This document shows positions 17,896-26,797 of a stretch of DNA of 49,378 bases, one piece after another. Each line of letters opens with the position of its first letter. The first letter of the stretch is position 1. Location: assembly GCA_017441585.1 (NCBI GenBank), contig JAFRWW010000072.1:1-49378 (forward strand), read 5' to 3'. The notes beneath the pieces were generated by a model that saw only the letters and a list, made by a program, of their open reading frames with translations, searched no databases and was not told where the DNA came from. A program made the translations under genes and the position numbers. Source of the stretch: Lachnospiraceae bacterium (GTDB lineage: Bacteria; Bacillota; Clostridia; Lachnospirales; Lachnospiraceae).

Positions 17896-19563
17896 TTATT
17901 TGAAGAAGCTTACCAGTTCATTCATCTTACGGCTTAAGTCGGACATGGTAATGGACTCATCCTTGGTATCACTCACCGCCATGGCGATATTCTCCACGCT
18001 AGCCGTAACCTCTTCGTTGGAAGCTGCATTTTCCTCGGAAACGGAGGACAGATCCGATACATTCGACATGATACCATCCTTCACGCCACCTAAGGATTCC
18101 ACCTTGTCCCTTATGATGGCGATCTCTTCAATGGCCTTTTCCACCTCGGCGGAAAGTATCTCCACCTTTGACCGGGTAGCGTCAATAGATTCTTTTTCTT
18201 CATTAATTATAAGGGCTATGCCCTCCGCCTTCTTCACGGTCTCGCCGGACATCTTTGTCATCTGATCGGCGATCTGCCTGATCTCATTGGCGCCGTCCGA
18301 TGACTGCTGTGCCAGTGCCGAGATTTCCTCAGCCACCACGGCAAAGCCTCTTCCCGCTTCGCCCGCCCTGGCAGCCTCAATGGATGCGTTAAGGGCCAAA
18401 AGCTGTGTCTGACTGGCAATGCTCAGTATCAGCTGTACCGCATGACCGATATTGGAAATGGCTGCATTGGTCTCCTCTATCTGTTCGCTGATTTCCCTGG
18501 TAGCCACCACCGAAGAATCGGAAGCCTTTGCCACCTGTATCATATAGTCAGAGGCTTCGTTATTAGCAGCCTTTATGCTCTCAGAGCCTGCGCTCAGCAT
18601 CTCCACATTCTCTTCAATGTCGCCCAGGCTGTTACCCATCTCGATGATCATGGTATTTACATCCTGAACGCTCTCCGCCATCTGCTGCGCCCCGATGGCC
18701 AACTCATTGATGGCCTGGGATATCTGATCGGTACCCACGCTGGCAGTCTCAGCCAATGAGGAAACATGACCGGTCTTATCTTCCAGTACCTGAGCCATAT
18801 CCTTGATACCGAAAACGGCCCTGCCCAGAGTCTCATGAAGCTCATCAATGGCGCTCACAACCTTATCAAACTCATCCACTCCCGATGAGACCTCAAATGT
18901 ATCGGTGATATCTCCTCCCGCTATGCTCTGGGCTGCTTCCACTATCACCGCCAGAGGTGCGGACACCTTTTTTGAAATAAGAACGATCGCCACCGAAGCA
19001 ATGATGCATACGATGACTCCCGCCAGGATCAAAAGGAAGATAATATGGTTTACGGACTTTTCCACATCCGCAGCCGGTGAGCCAGCAAAGCCCATGCCGT
19101 AAAACTGTGTCTCCGCCTCATCTGAATACAGAGGCACATAATATACAAAATACTTCTGATCGTTGATCATCGTATTATGGGAGGAATAATCCTGCCCCGT
19201 CTTAACCTGCGCATAGACATCGGCGCCGGCCTGGGAACCCTCGTTCCTCTGTCCGTCAGCCTTATACAGACTGGTCATGAACCGGGTATCTCCCTCAAAC
19301 ACCGTGAGATCTATATCCTGTTCCTTAAGCGAGTCCACGAAATCATGGGACTCCTCATATTCGATCTCCCCCTTTGCCCAAAGCTGCTCCTCATAATTCT
19401 TGGTGAGCGAGGTGGCTGCGGCCTGAAGCTTCTGAACATAAGCCTCTTCCATGTTCTTCCTGATCTGCACTCCCGCGATCACCACGCACAGCACCGTGGC
19501 CACAATGGTGGGAATAAGCCCCATCATCAGCACCATTGACGAAAACCTGATCTTCTTTTTCAT
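17896..19563 (-). CDS. Methyl-accepting chemotaxis protein with single-Cache-type sensor
   Basis: The 555-residue receptor has membrane helices at about 8-30 and 175-197 enclosing an outside sensor of about 140 residues that looks like a single Cache domain ([20 protein letters not shown] near its end). A HAMP segment ([15 protein letters not shown]) leads to the signalling domain, whose tip is [20 protein letters not shown] then GFAVVAEEI. It ends in MNELVSFFK without a CheR-binding pentapeptide. SD: AAAGGAGAAGGG just before the ATG. The 184 bases upstream hold two TATAAT boxes (19604-19609 and 19645-19650, minus strand) without good -35 partners, and no gene. Ligand unknown. Confidence 0.94.
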   Translation of the reverse strand: MKKKIRFSSMVLMMGLIPTIVATVLCVVIAGVQIRKNMEEAYVQKLQAAATSLTKNYEEQLWAKGEIEYEESHDFVDSLKEQDIDLTVFEGDTRFMTSLYKADGQRNEGSQAGADVYAQVKTGQDYSSHNTMINDQKYFVYYVPLYSDEAETQFYGMGFAGSPAADVEKSVNHIIFLLILAGVIVCIIASVAIVLISKKVSAPLAVIVEAAQSIAGGDITDTFEVSSGVDEFDKVVSAIDELHETLGRAVFGIKDMAQVLEDKTGHVSSLAETASVGTDQISQAINELAIGAQQMAESVQDVNTMIIEMGNSLGDIEENVEMLSAGSESIKAANNEASDYMIQVAKASDSSVVATREISEQIEETNAAISNIGHAVQLILSIASQTQLLALNASIEAARAGEAGRGFAVVAEEISALAQQSSDGANEIRQIADQMTKMSGETVKKAEGIALIINEEKESIDATRSKVEILSAEVEKAIEEIAIIRDKVESLGGVKDGIMSNVSDLSSVSEENAASNEEVTASVENIAMAVSDTKDESITMSDLSRKMNELVSFFK

Positions 19564-19747
19564 AATCCCTTCTCCTTTTTAAATATTTTAAAATTTTAAA
19601 GGCATTATACAACCAGCACTCAATATTCAAGCCTGCCGTTGTCGATTATACACCAAAAAAGCAGTTTTGAGTAGTAGATTATTGAAAAATATGTCAAACA
19701 AACGACTAATATTAACTTTTTAAGGGAATTTTGTCCGAAAAGAATAC

Positions 19748-20494
19748 TCAGAACTGGATCTCGGGCTCATCATCGGACGCGGATGAAGGATGATAACCGG
19801 GATTGGGATTGATCCTCTCTCCGGTTATATTACCGTCGGATATGGTGATGATGCGGCCGGTCTCTTCTGCCAATTCCGGCGCGTGAGTGATAAGGACAAT
19901 GGTCTTGCCCTGTTCCTGGTTAAGTTTATGAAAAATATCCATGACGGTACGTCCCGTCTTGGAGTCCAAAGCGCCAGTAGGCTCATCCGCCAATATAATG
20001 GCAGGATCGCAGGCCATGGCCCTTGCTATGGCCACACGCTGCTTCTGTCCTCCGGAAAGTTCATCCGGTGTGTGGGACATACGCTCCTTCATCCCCACCA
20101 TTTCAAGAAGCATCTGGGCCCGCTCCCTTCTCTCTTTTTTGCGAACGCCCTTATAAAGCATAGGCATTTCCACATTTTTAAGAGCGCTGGTCCTGGAGAT
20201 CAGGTTATAGGTCTGGAACACAAAGCCTATCTTCCTGTTCCTGATGGCGGATAATTCCTCATCCCGTGCAGCTATTATATCCACGCCGTCCAGGGTATAG
20301 GATCCTTCCGTGGGTTTATCCAGGGCGCCGATTATATTCATGAGGGTGGACTTTCCGGAACCGGAAGCGCCTACTATAGAGGCAAACACTCCCTCCTCCA
20401 CGCTCAGGCTTATCCCGTGCAGGATCTCAAGCTCATTGGGCTGTCCCACATAGAACCGCTTTATTATGTTTTCAAGATGTATTATCTCTGCCAT
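19748..20494 (-). CDS. MacB/LolD-type ABC transporter ATP-binding protein
   Basis: The 248-residue ATPase has Walker [11 protein letters not shown] (about 41-50), Q-loop VFQTYNL, signature [14 protein letters not shown], Walker [12 protein letters not shown] and switch ITHAPE. This is the LolD/MacB/FtsE subfamily, whose partners drive mechanical export rather than classic transport. It is the third gene of a HlyD-type adaptor, FtsX-type permease and ATPase unit, 35 bp after the permease. The C-terminal tail is Pro/Ser/Asp-rich and probably disordered. The cargo (peptide, antibiotic or lipid) cannot be told from sequence. Confidence 0.95.
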   Translation of the reverse strand: MAEIIHLENIIKRFYVGQPNELEILHGISLSVEEGVFASIVGASGSGKSTLMNIIGALDKPTEGSYTLDGVDIIAARDEELSAIRNRKIGFVFQTYNLISRTSALKNVEMPMLYKGVRKKERRERAQMLLEMVGMKERMSHTPDELSGGQKQRVAIARAMACDPAIILADEPTGALDSKTGRTVMDIFHKLNQEQGKTIVLITHAPELAEETGRIITISDGNITGERINPNPGYHPSSASDDEPEIQF

Positions 20495-20529
20495 GTCTTA
20501 TCTCTGATATTCCGATACTTAGGCCTCTG

Positions 20530-21837
20530 TCATTCGTACCTCAGCGCATCGATAGGATTCATCTTTGCTGCCTTGTTTGCTGGATAGTATCCGAAAAAGA
20601 TGCCGATGAAGGCTGAAAAACCAAAGGACACCAGAATACTCAGCACGGATATGGAGGCCTTGGCGCCCATGAGCTTACTGCCTACCATACCTATGGCAAT
20701 ACCCAGAGTCATGCCTATGATACCGCCCACCACGCACAGCACTATGGATTCTACTATGAACTGGATGCGGATCGAATTATTGGTGGCTCCCAGCGCCTTT
20801 CTCGTACCGATCTCGCGGGTACGCTCCGTTATGGACACCAGCATGATGTTCATGACGCCTATACCGCCTACCAGCAGCGATATGCCCGCTATGGCGGATA
20901 TGGCTATGGATACGCTGGACAACTGTCCCATATACTCTTCAATAAAAGAAGTCATGGTATACGACTTTACTTTATAATGATCGTTATTCCTGTAAAATTT
21001 CTCATTCACATATTCCACGATATCATTTGCCAGAGGCTCTATCTCATTGAGGTCCGCGGCTTTTACCGAAATACTGGAATATCCGGAAGTATTATGTGTC
21101 TGTTTTATCGCAGTCAGGAAAGGAAGATACAGATCCGTTATCGTATCCTTTGCCGAGGATGCGGAAAACATTCCTCCCGCCTTTGTATTATCATATTTAT
21201 ACACTCCCACTATGGTGTATGAATAATATTTTTTGTCTATCACCACGGATATCTTTTTGCCCAGGGCCGCATCCGTGTCTCCGCCGAACATATTGTTGCA
21301 GTAGTAATCCGACACTATGCAGATTTTTTTGCCGTCCACGTAATCTCTGTCATAAAAGCCTCTGCCGGAGAGCATTTTCAGATCATAATCATTTGTATTA
21401 AAACAATCCTTCGACAGACCTCTTACTTTCACATAGGCGTAAAGGCTTCCGTTCTTGGATGTGCCCTTTTCGGCCACTTCCTCCACCAGGGAAATACCTG
21501 AGATCCTGCCCGCGAAGTGTTCCTTCAGATCCTCGGTATATTCCGTCTTCATATAATCCGACTTCTGCATCTCACGTCCCTTGCGTTCAAAGCCCATGTC
21601 CATGAACATATAGGGATCCTCCCGATCATCGGACTTCGATGTCACATACAGGGTTATCTGATCTGCTCCCATACTGTCGGCAAAACTGGAGAACTCACCT
21701 TTTATGGAATTGCCTATGGTCATAATGGCGATCACGGAAGCAATACCGATAATGATACCCAGCATCGTGAGAACAGCTCTCGTCTTATTCGCTTTTAAGC
21801 CGGCCAGTGCCAGCATTACATTTTCAAGAATAAGCAT
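20530..21837 (-). CDS. MacB-like ABC transporter permease (FtsX fold)
   Basis: The 435-residue protein has the MacB layout: one N-terminal helix (about 18-40, TMLGIIIGIASVIAIMTIG), a large outside domain (about 45-300, MacB_PCD) and three C-terminal helices with the conserved LLVGGIGVMNIMLVSITERT followed by REIGTRKALGA, the coupling loop to the ATPase. It ends with the usual NPIDALRYE. Its SD (AAGGTGA) lies in the last codons of the adaptor gene, so expression is coupled. Together with the adaptor and ATPase it forms a tripartite-like efflux system adapted to a single membrane. Confidence 0.94.
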   Translation of the reverse strand: MLILENVMLALAGLKANKTRAVLTMLGIIIGIASVIAIMTIGNSIKGEFSSFADSMGADQITLYVTSKSDDREDPYMFMDMGFERKGREMQKSDYMKTEYTEDLKEHFAGRISGISLVEEVAEKGTSKNGSLYAYVKVRGLSKDCFNTNDYDLKMLSGRGFYDRDYVDGKKICIVSDYYCNNMFGGDTDAALGKKISVVIDKKYYSYTIVGVYKYDNTKAGGMFSASSAKDTITDLYLPFLTAIKQTHNTSGYSSISVKAADLNEIEPLANDIVEYVNEKFYRNNDHYKVKSYTMTSFIEEYMGQLSSVSIAISAIAGISLLVGGIGVMNIMLVSITERTREIGTRKALGATNNSIRIQFIVESIVLCVVGGIIGMTLGIAIGMVGSKLMGAKASISVLSILVSFGFSAFIGIFFGYYPANKAAKMNPIDALRYE

Positions 21838-21847
21838 TTATTTCACC

Positions 21848-23563
21848 TTATCTGGGTCCGGGACCGCCGCCGGGGCCGCCACGTTTTCCGTCTTCATCCG
21901 AATCCTCCGACGCCGTGGTTACCACATATACTTCCATACCTTCGGACAGGCCTTCGCCGGAAATGGCCGTATAATAATCGCCCTCAGCCAGTTTTTCAAT
22001 CACTATCTCCCTGCCCATCTCACGGACCCTGGATATGTCGACGGAATCCAGATCTTCTCCAAAGTCAAAGGAGAACATACCTTCTTCAGTCTCTTCACCT
22101 CCATCTTTCTCACCTTTACCGGGATCCTTGAAGCCTTTTTTACCTTTATCTTCTTCAGCCAAAGTCACCTTGGAATCATCCACGGCATATATCACGAATT
22201 CATTATCAAGATTCTGGGTGATACAGGTGTAAGGAACTGCCAGGGCGTTCTCGGCAGTCTGTATGAGAATATTTGTATCCGCCGTCATACCTATACGTGC
22301 ATTTTCATACAGGGAATCCAGCTTCACCTTTACTTTATAATTGGTGGAGTTATCCTCGGGTGTGGGAGACACAAAGGTCACCACGCCGTTCATGACAGCT
22401 TCCGAGTCTGCCTCGGTCTTAATGATCGCCTTCAGACCTTCCTTGACACTGGCCACACTGTATTCGTCAACAGTGCCCTCCACCAGATACATTGACGTAT
22501 CATTGATGACACAGATCTCATTCTTATCATTTGCGGTCTCATTTCCCGCTTCCATCTTAACCGAAGTCACCACTCCGGAAATGGGGGCTTTAATGGTACA
22601 CTTTTCTATGGACTTTTTTACGTCCTCTATCTTATCTTCCTGGGAGCTTGTGGAATTGGCCACGCTCAGCTGCTCATCATAAAGTGAATTCTGCGCATCC
22701 TGGATAGCCCTTGCGTCCGACCTTATCTTATCTTCCTTGGTCACTTCGGCACTGTCATAGCTTCGATAACTCTTTTCCAGTGACTGTGTCGCATGCTCAT
22801 AGGAACGCTGGGCTTCCGTCGCCTTTTTCTCAGCGGAATCCTTTGCCGACTCCAGGGATTCCACCGTCTTTTTAAGATCCGACTTTGTCTTGGCTCCGTC
22901 CGTGGTCCCCGTGGTATCGTAATAATAAGTCTCACCGTCATATTTGACTGACTCTTTATTCTTTTTCAGTTTCTTATATTTCTTTTTTGCCTCATTATAA
23001 TCGTCTTCGGCTTCCCTGTAATCCTCCAATGCGTCCTGCCAGTCCTGATAAGCGTCATCCTTATCGCCCTCTGTATATCCATAATCCGTGGACGCCTCTA
23101 TTATTCCCTTCTCCATCTTATCCGCATCCACCAGAGCATCCTCAAAGGCCCTTACATAGTTTCTCTCTGCCTTTGCCAGGCTCTGTGCGTTCTTAAGCTG
23201 CTGGTTTTCCAGATCTCGCTTCGCCCTGGCCAGCTGGTTTTCAAAATCACTGGAATCAAGAACGGCTATCACGTCACCTTCATTCACATAATCGCCCACC
23301 TTGACATTTACTGCCAGCACTTCAACCTCGTTCACAGTGGAATACACCGTCTGGGATTCCTTCGCCTTTATGGTTCCCGTCATGGACACATAGTTGCTGA
23401 TGGTCTGCTTACTTATGGTTTCAGTTTCCAGCTCGTCCACCTGGGCCAGTGCCTCGGCTTTTTTCTTTTTTCCGTTGTAGATGAGGACTATCGCCACGAT
23501 CGCGACAATGAAAATGATGATAAGGATAATGATCAGCTTCTTATGTTTTTTAGGGGAACTCAT
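21848..23563 (-). CDS. HlyD/MacA-type efflux adaptor (membrane fusion protein)
   Basis: The 571-residue protein has an N-terminal anchor helix (about 9-28), the first half of a biotinyl-lipoyl domain (VNVKVGDYVNEGDVIAVLDS), a long charged coiled-coil hairpin (about 100-290), the second lipoyl half (KAPISGVVTSVKMEAGNET), beta-barrel regions and a C-terminal Gly/Pro-rich tail (GGPGGGPGPR). The hairpin has an extra Tyr/Lys/Asp-rich stretch around 190-220. It would gather substrate outside the membrane for the MacB-like permease encoded 10 bp downstream. SD: GAAAGGA. Two promoter-like sites and a dyad lie in the 290 bp upstream, but no regulator gene is adjacent. Confidence 0.92.
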   Translation of the reverse strand: MSSPKKHKKLIIILIIIFIVAIVAIVLIYNGKKKKAEALAQVDELETETISKQTISNYVSMTGTIKAKESQTVYSTVNEVEVLAVNVKVGDYVNEGDVIAVLDSSDFENQLARAKRDLENQQLKNAQSLAKAERNYVRAFEDALVDADKMEKGIIEASTDYGYTEGDKDDAYQDWQDALEDYREAEDDYNEAKKKYKKLKKNKESVKYDGETYYYDTTGTTDGAKTKSDLKKTVESLESAKDSAEKKATEAQRSYEHATQSLEKSYRSYDSAEVTKEDKIRSDARAIQDAQNSLYDEQLSVANSTSSQEDKIEDVKKSIEKCTIKAPISGVVTSVKMEAGNETANDKNEICVINDTSMYLVEGTVDEYSVASVKEGLKAIIKTEADSEAVMNGVVTFVSPTPEDNSTNYKVKVKLDSLYENARIGMTADTNILIQTAENALAVPYTCITQNLDNEFVIYAVDDSKVTLAEEDKGKKGFKDPGKGEKDGGEETEEGMFSFDFGEDLDSVDISRVREMGREIVIEKLAEGDYYTAISGEGLSEGMEVYVVTTASEDSDEDGKRGGPGGGPGPR

Positions 23564-23608
23564 TTATTATAATTCCTTTCAAGCTTTATGTTTACGTGCA
23601 TAAACGGA

Positions 23609-23637
23609 ATGATAGCCATGATCTCACATTGCGTCAA
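23609..23637 (-). promoter_or_regulatory. Proximal promoter of the efflux unit
   Basis: TTGACG (23632-23637) and TATCAT (23609-23614) are separated by 17 bp, giving a start near 23602, about 40 nt before the adaptor start codon. Confidence 0.65.
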
Positions 23638-23686
23638 CAGATAACACACAATCTACATAACTTTTCACAAAACGGTCACATAGTAA

Positions 23687-23739
23687 GATCGTATCAAACG
23701 ACCGCTAAAAAATCACTTTGAACGATCATTTGAACAATC
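23687..23739 (-). promoter_or_regulatory. Dyad and tandem direct repeat between two efflux promoters
   Basis: GATCGTATCAAA (23687-23698) is inversely repeated as TTTGAACGATC (23717-23727) with one bulged base. TTTGAACGATCA (23717-23728) is also directly repeated as TTTGAACAATC (23729-23739). The site lies between the two promoter-like sequences, suiting either a regulator-binding site or a leader hairpin in the longer transcript. No regulator is assigned. Confidence 0.5.
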
Positions 23740-23825
23740 TTGCCAATCAAACACTCCGACCACAAAATACAGAATATAAGATCCGGATCAAAAAACAATT
23801 TACATAAAATAACATACGACGTTTA

Positions 23826-23854
23826 ATGATACCTTAAATCAATAGTTATGTCAA
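23826..23854 (-). promoter_or_regulatory. Distal promoter of the efflux unit
   Basis: A perfect TTGACA (23849-23854) lies 17 bp from TATCAT (23826-23831). Transcription would start near 23819 and give a leader of about 255 nt before the adaptor gene, covering the dyad and the proximal promoter. No open frame of interest lies in this leader. Confidence 0.65.
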
Positions 23855-23878
23855 CAAAACACGTCCAAAAAACGCCAT

Positions 23879-23915
23879 AAAAAAAGGAAAGCACCCACAA
23901 GATATAGTGCTTTCC
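23879..23915 (-). terminator. Intrinsic terminator of the small lipoprotein unit
   Basis: GGAAAGCAC (23886-23894) pairs with GTGCTTTCC (23907-23915); on the minus strand seven uridines follow. It ends transcripts coming from the 24.1-25.0 kb unit and insulates the efflux promoters. Apart from a short frame at 23957-24040 and degenerate repeats, the 230 bases between it and the lipoprotein stop look non-coding. Confidence 0.87.
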
Positions 23916-23956
23916 CATGTACCCTTCCCGGTCATTATCAAAGACATGTCCAATGA

Positions 23957-24040
23957 TTACAGCACCCCGTACTGCTCCAGTTTACTGTACAGATACTTAT
24001 CCAGATACTTTTCCAGAATAACTCCCATCGGCTCATTCAC
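23957..24040 (-). CDS. Possible 27-residue ORF (uncertain)
   Basis: A GTG at 24040 opens a frame whose product ends EKYLDKYLYSKLEQYGVL before TAA at 23957. The amphipathic, Tyr/Leu/Lys-rich composition looks more protein-like than chance, and AAAAGGGAG lies near the start, though too close to the GTG; an in-frame ATG four codons in is an alternative. It could be a small peptide gene or the decayed 3' end of a larger gene. It lies between the lipoprotein stop and its terminator. Support is weak. Confidence 0.25.
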   Translation of the reverse strand: MNEPMGVILEKYLDKYLYSKLEQYGVL

Positions 24041-24055
24041 TCCCTTTTCTCTGTA

Positions 24056-24146
24056 CTTTTAAATACCCCTTTTATTGACCCTTTTACGTAAAACTTTTTA
24101 TCTCAGAACCCTTTTATCTAAAGTTCTTTATATTCGAAAACCTTTT
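24056..24146. repeat. Degenerate tandem repeat, about 30-31 bp unit
   Basis: Two units (24086-24115 and 24116-24146) and a partial third share the pattern A-C/T-G/C-T-A-A-A, a T-rich middle, then GAA-A/C-CCTTTT. They follow the lipoprotein stop directly. Identity is about 70 percent by eye, so these may be decayed copies or simply AT-rich sequence. Confidence 0.4.
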
Positions 24147-24148
24147 GC

Positions 24149-24817
24149 CTAAAACTCCTTCACCCCGGAATCATCATCGGGAAACAGATGAGTAATAAAC
24201 ATTTCCCTTTCTATTTCCCTTTCGTCAAAGGTCAAATACATGCTATTATCAGCCTCCACGTTCTCAAACTGGATATATACCTCATCATATAAGGGATAAT
24301 CTCCAAAGGCCACTACGCCCGTTTCTTTCTTTACCTCATCAACGGCATTTTCCAGGATATCCAGATTTTTTAACAGCTGCTCTTTCGATCTGCAATAGCA
24401 TTTATAATTGGCCTTGGCCGTTCCCATAGGTGTCAGGATCGCCCTGACTTGGGGCCTTGAAAAAACGAGGGCGTCAAACATTATGGGATAATAATTGGTG
24501 CGAAGCACTCTGCTTGGCGGCAATCCGGTTGGAAAAGACCATATCTGATACACCTTAAAATCAAAGTCATGATCATTATCATGAAAGGTCCAGTATATCT
24601 CATTAACCGTGGCATAACTGAATATGTCAGACTTCTTTATGACTTTTTCCTCCACAAAAGAAAAATCCTTTGAAACCTCAGAAGCCTTCGCCTTCGCATC
24701 ATCGAGCTTATAATCCTTACCTAAATAGGCACAGCCCTGAATTGTCAGCAGTAACATAACTGCCAGTAATACGGTAGATATCAGATTTTTTATGGAATTA
24801 AATGAGAAGTGCTTCAT
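24149..24817 (-). CDS. Putative lipoprotein of unknown function
   Basis: From the ATG at 24817 the product is 222 residues: a basic start (MKHFSFNSIKN), a hydrophobic core (LISTVLLAVMLLLTIQG) and Cys at residue 29 or so, reading as a lipoprotein signal with an imperfect lipobox. The mature part is rich in aromatic and acidic residues (YWTFHDNDHDFDFKVYQIW, SFPTGLPPSRVLRTNYYPIM) and I recognise no family. The SD is poor (AAGGA 13 nt away), so in-frame ATGs at 24844 or 24871 remain possible; the start at 24817 leaves a 28-bp gap to the upstream 51-residue gene. It shares a promoter and terminator with that gene only. Confidence 0.65.
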   Translation of the reverse strand: MKHFSFNSIKNLISTVLLAVMLLLTIQGCAYLGKDYKLDDAKAKASEVSKDFSFVEEKVIKKSDIFSYATVNEIYWTFHDNDHDFDFKVYQIWSFPTGLPPSRVLRTNYYPIMFDALVFSRPQVRAILTPMGTAKANYKCYCRSKEQLLKNLDILENAVDEVKKETGVVAFGDYPLYDEVYIQFENVEADNSMYLTFDEREIEREMFITHLFPDDDSGVKEF

Positions 24818-24845
24818 AATACTTTTTTTGTCCTTATGTCGCATA

Positions 24846-25001
24846 TTATTTAAGCTTATTCCAAATATCATGCATCCATTGTCTCTTATGTTCGACAAGT
24901 TTTTTTATATATCTGTATCTCTTCTTCTCCCTGTTTTTGATAAATATATCAATCAAAAGCAGAAGAACAACAACAATACTGATTATTATAATGATTTTCA
25001 T
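24846..25001 (-). CDS. 51-residue single-pass membrane peptide
   Basis: The ATG at 25001 starts MKIIIIISIVVVLLLLIDIF, a membrane helix of about 19 residues, followed by a strongly basic cytoplasmic tail (KNREKKRYRYIKKLVEHKRQ) ending WMHDIWNKLK. GGGGGAT lies 9 nt upstream, and a promoter (TTGACA-18-TATTAT) starts transcription about 22 nt before the ATG, so this reads as a genuine small gene. The putative lipoprotein gene follows at once. No family is recognised. The membrane helix plus positive tail would suit a membrane anchor, a toxin-like peptide or a regulator of a membrane partner; these are guesses. Confidence 0.65.
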   Translation of the reverse strand: MKIIIIISIVVVLLLLIDIFIKNREKKRYRYIKKLVEHKRQWMHDIWNKLK

Positions 25002-25030
25002 TGAATATTCATCCCCCAAAATCCTATATC

Positions 25031-25060
25031 ATAATAATCTAATGTTCGGCAAATTGTCAA
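25031..25060 (-). promoter_or_regulatory. Promoter of the small peptide/lipoprotein unit with overlapping palindrome
   Basis: TTGACA (25055-25060) and TATTAT (25031-25036) are 18 bp apart. The palindrome AATTGTCAAACAATT (25052-25066) covers the -35 box, a typical repressor position, and an 8-bp palindrome GAACGTTC lies further upstream at 25087-25094. Confidence 0.65.
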
Positions 25061-25096
25061 ACAATTATCAAGAAATCATAAAAACCGAACGTTCAC

Positions 25097-25139
25097 AAAA
25101 AAAAATGTCTGCCTCCCCCTAAGGGTCTGGCAGACATTT
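25097..25139 (-). terminator. Intrinsic terminator of the arabinose operon
   Basis: AAATGTCTGCC (25103-25113) pairs with GGCAGACATTT (25129-25139); the loop holds a small CCCTAAGGG stem. On the minus strand the hairpin runs into nine uridines. It lies 27 bp after the sugar kinase stop. Confidence 0.93.
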
Positions 25140-25165
25140 CCAAAGTTCAGCTTATATACAAAAGA

Positions 25166-26749
25166 TCACAGATTCTCCACTGCAGCTCTTTCAACTGCCA
25201 GGCCGGCCCTGTAGCCTTCCATGAACTTCTCAAAGCCCTCCACATCCGAAGCCACAGGCTCGATCACGGAGCCCTTAAGGGAAGCAAATATCTTCTTATC
25301 CAGATACTCATCCAAAGTCTCGTTTGCGGTATCCTCCAGCATATAAGCTGCCAGAAGAGCCATACCCCCGGGGCCGCCCTCGCCGGCTGTCTCCATTACG
25401 GTGACTGGTGCGTTGACCGCAGCTGCCAGATAGCGCTGTCCCACTACGGGAGTCTTGAAGAAGCCGCCGTGTCCCATCATCCTGTCACACTTGGCGCCTT
25501 CCTGCTTAAAAAGGATATCAAGTCCCATCTTGACCGCACCAAGTGAGGTATACAGATGTGACCTCATAAAGTTTGCCAGGGTGAATTTGGCATCAGGCTG
25601 CCTGATGACCACAGGACGTCCTTCGGTCATATTGGTGATACCCTCGCCTGAGAAATATCCGTATGACAATACTCCGCCACAGTCTGCATCGCCCTCTAGG
25701 GAATTGGTGTAAAGCTTTGAATAAAGATCTCCGGGATCAGCCTCAAAGCCCATGAGCTTTGCGAACTCCCCAAAGAGTGAAACCCAGGCATTAAGGTCGG
25801 AGGTTCCGTTGTTGGCATGAGCCATGGCTACGGGATAGCCTGTAGGGGTAGTCACCATATCTATCTCACGGTACACCTTGGACAGCTTCTTTTCCATTAC
25901 CAGCATGGCAAAGGTGGAAGTACCTGCGGACACGTTTCCGGTGCGCACGCCTACGGAATTGGTAGCCGTCATGCCGGTGCCTGCATCACCCTCGGGAGGA
26001 CATACGGGAACGCCTTCCTTAAGGTCGCCGCCTTCATCCAGAAAAGCTGCGCCGGCTGCGGTAAGTATACCTGCCTTCTGACCTGCAAGCAGCACCTTAG
26101 GCAGTATGTCACGAAGCTTAAAGGGCACATTCTCACCTGCTATGAGTTCATCAAACTTATCCACCATCACCTGATCATAATCCATCTTTTCCGAATCGAT
26201 GGGGAAGATACCTGATGCATCGCCTATACCGGTCACCTTCTCACCGGTCAAAAGGTAATGAACATAGGAATCCAATGTGGTAACATATGCGATATTCTTT
26301 ACATGCTCTGCCTTATCCAGTATCCTCTGATAGATGTGGGATATGGTCCAGCGAAGAGGTATATTGAAATCAAAGAGCTCAGTAAGCTTATCGGCTGCGG
26401 CTCCGGTATTGGAATTTCTCCAGGTCTGGAAAGGAGCCAGCAGGTTCATATCCTTATCAAAAGCCAGATAGCCGTGCATCATGGCGCTGATTCCCATGGC
26501 GCCTATAGTGGTGAGGGTCTCGCCATACTGGTCTGCAACCTTCTTTTTAAGATCTGCATAGGCATTCTTAACGCCCTTAAATATCTCATCCTGACTGTAG
26601 GTCCACACTCCGTCCACCAGCGAATTCTCCCAGTCATGGAAGCCCACTGCCAGTACGTTTCCTTCAAGGTCTATCAAAACCGCCTTGATCCTGGTGGAGC
26701 CCAGCTCTATTCCTAGCGCCGTCTTACCGTTTTTAATTATTTCGTTCAT
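25166..26749 (-). CDS. FGGY family sugar kinase, probable L-ribulokinase
   Basis: The 527-residue protein has the ribulokinase/xylulokinase fold: phosphate-binding LGIELGSTRIKAVLID at the N-terminus, MGISAMMHGYLAFD, the FQTWRNSNTG segment, VSAGTSTFAMLVM and the C-terminal GGPGGMALLAAYM. With araA and araD in the same operon it most likely phosphorylates L-ribulose to L-ribulose 5-phosphate, replacing a classical AraB; xylulokinase activity is the main alternative. Start: GGGGG 6 nt before the ATG at 26749. It is separated from araD by 411 bp occupied by a 105-bp tandem repeat array, odd within an operon. A strong terminator follows. Confidence 0.9.
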   Translation of the reverse strand: MNEIIKNGKTALGIELGSTRIKAVLIDLEGNVLAVGFHDWENSLVDGVWTYSQDEIFKGVKNAYADLKKKVADQYGETLTTIGAMGISAMMHGYLAFDKDMNLLAPFQTWRNSNTGAAADKLTELFDFNIPLRWTISHIYQRILDKAEHVKNIAYVTTLDSYVHYLLTGEKVTGIGDASGIFPIDSEKMDYDQVMVDKFDELIAGENVPFKLRDILPKVLLAGQKAGILTAAGAAFLDEGGDLKEGVPVCPPEGDAGTGMTATNSVGVRTGNVSAGTSTFAMLVMEKKLSKVYREIDMVTTPTGYPVAMAHANNGTSDLNAWVSLFGEFAKLMGFEADPGDLYSKLYTNSLEGDADCGGVLSYGYFSGEGITNMTEGRPVVIRQPDAKFTLANFMRSHLYTSLGAVKMGLDILFKQEGAKCDRMMGHGGFFKTPVVGQRYLAAAVNAPVTVMETAGEGGPGGMALLAAYMLEDTANETLDEYLDKKIFASLKGSVIEPVASDVEGFEKFMEGYRAGLAVERAAVENL

Positions 26750-26797
26750 CTTTTCCCCCTTTACTATTTTATTCAATACATACTATTTCGTCTTTTT

